DNA of 10,244 nt from Thermoanaerobacterium sp. (lineage in GTDB: Bacteria > Bacillota > Thermoanaerobacteria > Thermoanaerobacterales > Thermoanaerobacteraceae), in the NCBI GenBank assembly GCA_029960905.1, contig JASBVU010000037.1:1-10244 (forward strand). Reading direction: 5' to 3'. Of the stretch, positions 6,468-10,244 are shown piece by piece. The position numbers and the translations under genes were made by a program. Position 1 is the first letter of the stretch, and every line of letters begins with the position of its first letter. A model generated the notes under the pieces. It made no database searches. It had not been told where the DNA came from and was given only the letters and a program-made list of their open reading frames with translations.

Positions 6468-8150
6468 TTATTGATTTTTGCCTTCTATATACGCCCACTT
6501 AAGTTCAAACTCTGTTCCAAAAGTTGGAACAACCAAATCTTTCACATAGCTCTTAGTAACTAATGCGTAAGCTTGGAAGTAAAGCGGACCTATAGCCATA
6601 TCGTTCATGGCAATTTTCTCTGCCTGTATCATATCATCGTTTCTCTTCTTTAAGTCTGGAGTAGATTTTGCATCATCAATCAACTTGTCGTATTCTGGAT
6701 TGCTGTAGAAAGCAGTATTGTTGCCGTTGTTTGTCTCCCACATATCAAGGAATGTCATTGGGTCATTGTAATCTGCACCCCATCCAGCCAATACCATATC
6801 AAAATTTCCTTTATTCATGTCGTCTAATCTTATCTTAAATGCCTCATTTTTTATCTGTACATTTACGCCAAGATTTTGATTCCACATTTGCTGCAATGCT
6901 TCTGCATCTTTCTTAGCTCCACTGGTATCGTCTGCTGTAAATGTGATTGCAGGCAATTCTTTTAAGCCTAATTCTTCAAGCCCCTTCTTCAGGTAATCTT
7001 TTGCAGCCTGTACGTCATTGTCTTTAAAGAACGGTGAACCATCCTGTTTTGAAAAATCTTCGCCATTATATCCAGGTACACCTGGCGGTACTATTGATTC
7101 TGCTGGTATAGAGCCATCCTTCAAAACTTGCTCAGTAAATGCCTTTCTGTCTATAGCTAATGTAAATGCTTTTCTAATATTTGCGTTTTTAAATACGCCT
7201 TTCTTGTCGTTAAACTGTATATACCAGTTGGTAGCTACAGGCTTTATTGAAAATTCTTTTGTATTCTTATACTTATCCATCAAATCGCTTGGAACCCTCA
7301 TCTGATCAAGTGTTCCATTGTCGTAGTTCTGAGCCTGTGTATTTGCATCTTTTATTATCAAAAGAGTAACTTTCTGTAGCTTGACACTATCTTTATCCCA
7401 GTAATCAGGGTTTTTCTCTAAGACGAGGTTTTGATCGTGATTCCACTGTTTTAAGACGAATGGGCCACTATACACTAATGTATCTGGACTTGAACCTAAT
7501 TTATCGACTCCAACTTTTTCTACAAATGACTTCTCTTGTGGCAAATATGTTCCAAATGCAGTAAGTCCTAAAAACTGAGGCGCAGGCGCTTTTAACTTGA
7601 CTTGCAACGTCTTATCGTCAAGAGCCTTTATTCCTACTTGGTCAGCACTGCCTTTGCCTGAATTGTACTCCTCAGCACCTTGAATGTAATAAAATTGATA
7701 TGCGTATTGTGAAGCTGTCTTTGGATCTAATACTTTCTTCCAAGAGTACTCAAAATCATAAGCTGTTATCGGGTTTCCATCGCTCCACTTTATCCCATCT
7801 TTTAAGTGGAATGTATAAGTAAGACCATCGCTGGAAATATCCCAGCTTTTTGCAAGCCCAGAGCCTGGCTTAAGCTGGCCATCCTTGTCATACCTTGTCA
7901 ATCCTTCAAGAACATCATTCAATACGTCAAATGACGCAACATCTGTCGTAGTAAATGGATTTAAGTTTGGCGGATCAGCCCTTAAATTTAAAGTCAAAAC
8001 CTGTTCATCTGTCTTTGCAGTTTGAGTACCTGAGCTATTGTTGTTTTTGCTTTGTGAGCCGCTGTTATTATTTGTTGAACACCCTGCCAATAGTGCAGAA
8101 AGCGCTAATACCAATGTCAACAATAAAGCTAACCAATTTTTTCTCTTCAT
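6468..8150 (-). CDS. oppA: Peptide-binding lipoprotein OppA, upstream paralogue
   Basis: Extracellular substrate-binding protein (560 aa), solute-binding family 5. The signal peptide MKRKNWLALLL... ends in the canonical lipobox LAGC, so Cys24 should carry the lipid anchor. A low-complexity Asn/Ser/Gly linker (about 25-48) then tethers the binding domain. Conserved segments are the same as in the neighbouring paralogue: GSGLAKSWDIS, KWSDGNPITAYDFEYSWKK, LVYSGPF, NWYIQFN, IRKAFTLAIDRKAF and GWGADYNDP. Between the two proteins the C-terminal third looks most conserved, the linker least. The ATG at 8148-8150 is 9 nt from GGGAGG (8160-8165); the frame continues upstream to a GTG at 8222 but without a signal-like sequence. 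The gene is enclosed by its own promoter region and a strong terminator, so it can be expressed alone. Its product probably shares OppBCDF with the second binding protein. Confidence 0.92.
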   Translation of the reverse strand: MKRKNWLALLLTLVLALSALLAGCSTNNNSGSQSKNNNSSGTQTAKTDEQVLTLNLRADPPNLNPFTTTDVASFDVLNDVLEGLTRYDKDGQLKPGSGLAKSWDISSDGLTYTFHLKDGIKWSDGNPITAYDFEYSWKKVLDPKTASQYAYQFYYIQGAEEYNSGKGSADQVGIKALDDKTLQVKLKAPAPQFLGLTAFGTYLPQEKSFVEKVGVDKLGSSPDTLVYSGPFVLKQWNHDQNLVLEKNPDYWDKDSVKLQKVTLLIIKDANTQAQNYDNGTLDQMRVPSDLMDKYKNTKEFSIKPVATNWYIQFNDKKGVFKNANIRKAFTLAIDRKAFTEQVLKDGSIPAESIVPPGVPGYNGEDFSKQDGSPFFKDNDVQAAKDYLKKGLEELGLKELPAITFTADDTSGAKKDAEALQQMWNQNLGVNVQIKNEAFKIRLDDMNKGNFDMVLAGWGADYNDPMTFLDMWETNNGNNTAFYSNPEYDKLIDDAKSTPDLKKRNDDMIQAEKIAMNDMAIGPLYFQAYALVTKSYVKDLVVPTFGTEFELKWAYIEGKNQ

Positions 8151-8188
8151 CAAAAATTTCCTCCCATCAAAATATATTGTTTTTGAAT

Positions 8189-8215
8189 TTACTCCCCCCA
8201 AAAATAAGTCCTCAT
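8189..8215 (-). CDS. Possible eight-codon leader peptide upstream of oppA (MRTYFWGE)
   Basis: In the oppA leader, an ATG (8213-8215) opens an eight-codon frame, MRTYFWGE, ending in TAA (8189-8191). GGGGGTGA (8219-8226) resembles GGAGGTGA with one mismatch and lies 6 nt before the ATG, which is good Shine-Dalgarno spacing. The peptide has consecutive Tyr-Phe-Trp codons and ends 38 nt before the oppA ATG. The frame is short enough to arise by chance, and no clear terminator/antiterminator pair is visible after it. Confidence 0.3.
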   Translation of the reverse strand: MRTYFWGE

Positions 8216-8226
8216 CTCTCACCCCC
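8194..8226 (-). promoter_or_regulatory. G-run leader segment of the upstream oppA
   Basis: On the minus strand GGGGG (8222-8226) is followed 22 nt later by GGGGGG (8194-8199), in DNA that is otherwise strongly AT-rich. The spacing and the location before the ribosome binding site are close to those in the leader of the second oppA. The first run doubles as the Shine-Dalgarno sequence of the short leader frame. The second run has no start codon at a usable distance. Confidence 0.35.
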
Positions 8227-8234
8227 AGCTATGT

Positions 8235-8264
8235 ATTATATTTATTTTAAAGAACTTCTTTGAC
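8235..8264 (-). promoter_or_regulatory. Proximal promoter candidate of the upstream oppA
   Basis: A perfect -10 box TATAAT (8235-8240) on the minus strand, with only a weak -35 match GTCAAA (8259-8264) at 18-nt spacing. Transcription would start near 8228, just before the first G-run, giving a leader of about 78 nt. Confidence 0.4.
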
Positions 8265-8412
8265 TACATCAAAATTTTAATATAGACACAACTTAATTGA
8301 AAATTAGAACATATTGCAAGTAAAAATATTCTACTCATAATATACAATGCATACGATATTAAGATAAATTTACTGTTCACAATTTTAAAACAATTTATGA
8401 GGATTTTTATTT

Positions 8413-8441
8413 ATTATATCATTAGATGTTTTACTAAACAA
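8413..8441 (-). promoter_or_regulatory. Distal promoter candidate of the upstream oppA
   Basis: On the minus strand, TTGTTT (8436-8441), 17 nt, then a perfect TATAAT (8413-8418). It lies downstream of the gatB terminator. A start near 8406 would give a 5' leader of about 256 nt, similar in length to that of the second oppA. The region 8223-8529 holds only these promoter candidates and AT-rich sequence; I see no gene or known riboswitch in it. Confidence 0.58.
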
Positions 8442-8527
8442 GTGTATATTAAAAATTCAGTGAAAATTGTTTATGTGATACTACTATCTTGTATTTTTTA
8501 GTATATTCTGAAATAATATTAAATTTG

Positions 8528-8560
8528 AAAAGCATACACTGTTATTAATAGTGTATGCTT
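8528..8560 (-). terminator. Hairpin terminator after gatB
   Basis: A perfect 11-bp inverted repeat, AAGCATACACT (8530-8540) and AGTGTATGCTT (8550-8560), with a 9-nt loop. It starts 21 nt after the gatB stop codon. On the minus strand a short T-run (8528-8531) then CAAATTT follows, so the U-tract is modest. It separates the gat operon from the opp locus. Confidence 0.72.
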
Positions 8561-8581
8561 AAATTTTAAAAATAATAATAT

Positions 8582-10015
8582 TTATTTTGAGAGTTCTTCT
8601 AATAAAATTTTATTTGCCAATTGCGGATTTGCTTTTCCTTTTGTTGCTTTCATTATTTGTCCTACTAAGAAACCTATTGCCTTATCCTTGCCATTTTTAT
8701 AATCTTCAACAGATTTTGGATTATCCTCAATGACCTTTAATGCGATCTTCCTAAGCTCATCTTCATTGCTAAGCTGCTTTAAACCCTTCTCCTCTACGAT
8801 TTCTTCGGGATTTTTACCTGTCATGAACATTTCCTCAAAAACGGTTTTAGCAATAGAACCTGTGATAGTAGCATTGTCTATTAAGTTTAAAAGCGAAGCC
8901 ATCTGATGTGGCTTAATTACAACTTCATCAACTTCTTTACCTGTTTCCTTTAAAAGCCTCATCATTTCGCCCATTATCCAATTGCTTACTGTTTTGGCTG
9001 ACGAATACTCCAAAACGCACTTCTCAAAAAAGTCTGCTAAAGGTTTTGATGAAGTGATTACAGATGCATCATATTCTGGAATCCCGTATTGGGTGACAAA
9101 TCTTTCCTTTTTATGCTCAGGCATTTCAGGAAGGGATTTTTTTATTTCCTCTTTCCATTCATCAGAAACTATTATAGGTACAAGGTCTGGATCTGGGAAA
9201 TACCTATAATCATGTGCCTCCTCTTTAGAGCGCATTGACTCCGTAATGCCCTTTTGCTCGTTCCAACGGCGAGTCTCCTGCACTATCGTCTCGCCATTTT
9301 CCAAAAGTTTTATTTGCCTTTTTATTTCATATTCTAATGCCTTCTGAACGGCTTTAAACGAATTTAAGTTTTTAAGTTCAATCTTTGTCCCAAACTCTTT
9401 GCTTCCAACAGGTCTTACTGATACGTTTGTATCAACTCTTAAAGATCCCTCCTGCATTTTGCAGTCAGACACTTCTGAGTATTCAAGGACGCTTTTCAAT
9501 TTGGTCAAGTACAGGTAAGCTTCCTCGGGTGTTCTCATATCTGGTTCAGATACTATCTCAATAAGTGGCACACCAGTCCTATTGTAATCTACTAAAGATC
9601 CATCTACGTTCTCATGCATTAGCTTGCCAGCGTCCTCTTCTATATGTATCCTCGTAAGCCCTATTTTCTTTTTTGTCCCATCAGATGTCTCAATTTCTAC
9701 GTATCCATTCTTGCATAGTGGAAGGTCGTACTGAGATATCTGGTATGCCTTAGGTAAATCTGGATAAAAATAATTTTTTCTATCCATTTTGCTAAATTTA
9801 GATATTTCGCAATTTAGCGCAAGTCCAGCCTTCACAGCATACTCTACAACTTTTTTGTTCAAAACAGGCAATGTGCCTGGTAGTCCTAAACACACTGGAC
9901 ACACATGTGTATTAGGTTCACCGCCAAATTCAGTAGTACAATTACAAAATATCTTCGTCTTCGTAAGAAGCTCCGCATGCACTTCAAGTCCTATAACTGC
10001 TTCATAATTCATCAT
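8582..10015 (-). CDS. gatB: Aspartyl/glutamyl-tRNA(Asn/Gln) amidotransferase subunit B
   Basis: Subunit B of the GatCAB complex, which uses glutamine-derived ammonia to convert Glu-tRNA(Gln) to Gln-tRNA(Gln) (and Asp-tRNA(Asn) to Asn-tRNA(Asn)) in the cytoplasm. GatB binds the misacylated tRNA and activates its side chain. The protein (477 aa) is full length. It begins with [13 protein letters not shown] and has the zinc-type cysteines C24, C26, C39 and C42 (CNC and CPVC). Further family motifs are [17 protein letters not shown] (143-159) and [10 protein letters not shown] (271-280). The C-terminal part (about 330-477) is the helical YqeY-like tRNA-binding domain. The start at ATG 10013-10015 overlaps the gatA stop by 4 nt (ATGA), with AAAGGTGG 6 nt upstream. 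The second ATG (10010-10012) is also possible. No odd features are seen. Confidence 0.97.
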   Translation of the reverse strand: MMNYEAVIGLEVHAELLTKTKIFCNCTTEFGGEPNTHVCPVCLGLPGTLPVLNKKVVEYAVKAGLALNCEISKFSKMDRKNYFYPDLPKAYQISQYDLPLCKNGYVEIETSDGTKKKIGLTRIHIEEDAGKLMHENVDGSLVDYNRTGVPLIEIVSEPDMRTPEEAYLYLTKLKSVLEYSEVSDCKMQEGSLRVDTNVSVRPVGSKEFGTKIELKNLNSFKAVQKALEYEIKRQIKLLENGETIVQETRRWNEQKGITESMRSKEEAHDYRYFPDPDLVPIIVSDEWKEEIKKSLPEMPEHKKERFVTQYGIPEYDASVITSSKPLADFFEKCVLEYSSAKTVSNWIMGEMMRLLKETGKEVDEVVIKPHQMASLLNLIDNATITGSIAKTVFEEMFMTGKNPEEIVEEKGLKQLSNEDELRKIALKVIEDNPKSVEDYKNGKDKAIGFLVGQIMKATKGKANPQLANKILLEELSK

Positions 10016-10244
10016 CTAGCACCACCTTTAAAACTTGGTTTTGCAGTAAAGTTACAAGCTTTTTCAAAAGCATAGGCTGCATTTAATATCGTTCCTTCAT
10101 CAAAATGCTTACCAACGATTTGAAGACCTACAGGAAGTCCATCTGAAAGTCCGCATGGCAGCGACAGTCCCGGAAGTCCCGCTATATTAACTGGAACTGT
10201 ATATACATAGGCTAAGTACATTGCTAAAGGATCTTCCACTCTTT
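10012..10244 (-). CDS. gatA: Glutamyl-tRNA(Gln) amidotransferase subunit A, C-terminal fragment
   Basis: The last 77 or so codons of gatA, which enters from the right edge. The visible part contains [30 protein letters not shown] and [16 protein letters not shown], a pattern characteristic of the end of GatA and other amidase-signature proteins. The catalytic Lys-Ser-Ser residues lie upstream, outside the window. GatA is the glutaminase that supplies ammonia to GatB through a channel in the complex. Its TGA (10012-10014) overlaps the gatB start, and its last codons carry the gatB ribosome binding site, so expression of the two subunits is coupled. gatC is expected upstream of gatA but is not visible here. 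Confidence 0.95.
   Translation of the reverse strand, partial: RVEDPLAMYLAYVYTVPVNIAGLPGLSLPCGLSDGLPVGLQIVGKHFDEGTILNAAYAFEKACNFTAKPSFKGGAR

Noticed and set aside
8151..8222. N-terminal extension of the upstream OppA (open frame from GTG at 8222)
   Set aside because: A charged, non-signal-like stretch ahead of a canonical lipoprotein signal peptide. GGGAGG at 8160-8165 clearly serves the ATG at 8150.
568..9209. Plus-strand open frames of 60-100 codons across the opp and gat genes
   Set aside because: They lie antisense to well-supported genes, have no recognisable domains or consistent ribosome binding sites, and are explained as shadows of the coding strand.
1..10244. Mobile element, CRISPR array, toxin-antitoxin or phage-defence system
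   Set aside because: No transposase or integrase, no repeat-spacer pattern, no terminal inverted repeats with target duplications, and every sizeable frame is a housekeeping, transport or secreted-protein gene.

Overview
The window looks like chromosomal DNA of a low-GC Gram-positive anaerobe. The AT-rich intergenic regions, strong AGGAGG ribosome binding sites, frequent TTG/GTG starts, lipoprotein substrate-binding proteins and a GatCAB amidotransferase all fit Firmicutes. The proteins feel most like Thermoanaerobacterium or a related thermophilic clostridium, but that genus-level guess is from memory and was not tested. All recognised genes lie on the minus strand, so transcription runs from high to low coordinates.

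At the right edge is the end of gatA, overlapping a complete gatB by 4 nt. These are two subunits of the tRNA-dependent Asp/Glu amidotransferase, and a hairpin terminator follows at 8530-8560. Next comes an oligopeptide ABC transporter locus in the order oppA (8150-6468), second oppA (6034-4394), oppB, oppC, oppD, oppF (ending at 477). The two oppA genes are tandem paralogues encoding lipoproteins. Each has its own promoter candidates and a long leader, and the first is closed by a strong intrinsic terminator. A 13-bp hairpin without a U-tract separates the second oppA from the tightly packed oppBCDF core, where gaps are 14 nt or less or the genes overlap. A terminator follows oppF immediately. 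At the left edge is the first 75 codons of a secreted protein that resembles a copper amine oxidase-like N-terminal (stalk) domain protein, with its own well-formed promoter.

How it works together: lipid-anchored OppA proteins capture peptides outside the membrane, OppB/OppC form the channel, and OppD/OppF hydrolyse ATP. The layout (one terminator, a separate promoter, then a non-terminator hairpin) suggests that the binding proteins are made at different and probably higher levels than the membrane/ATPase core, and that the two binding proteins can be regulated independently.

I see no mobile element, CRISPR array, tRNA or rRNA, and no clearly new system. The coding content is ordinary. The points worth a second look are in the leaders: paired G-runs upstream of both oppA genes, an eight-codon Tyr-Phe-Trp-containing leader ORF with a good Shine-Dalgarno sequence, the oppA-oppB hairpin, and a direct repeat with 11-bp period abutting the promoter of the left-edge gene.
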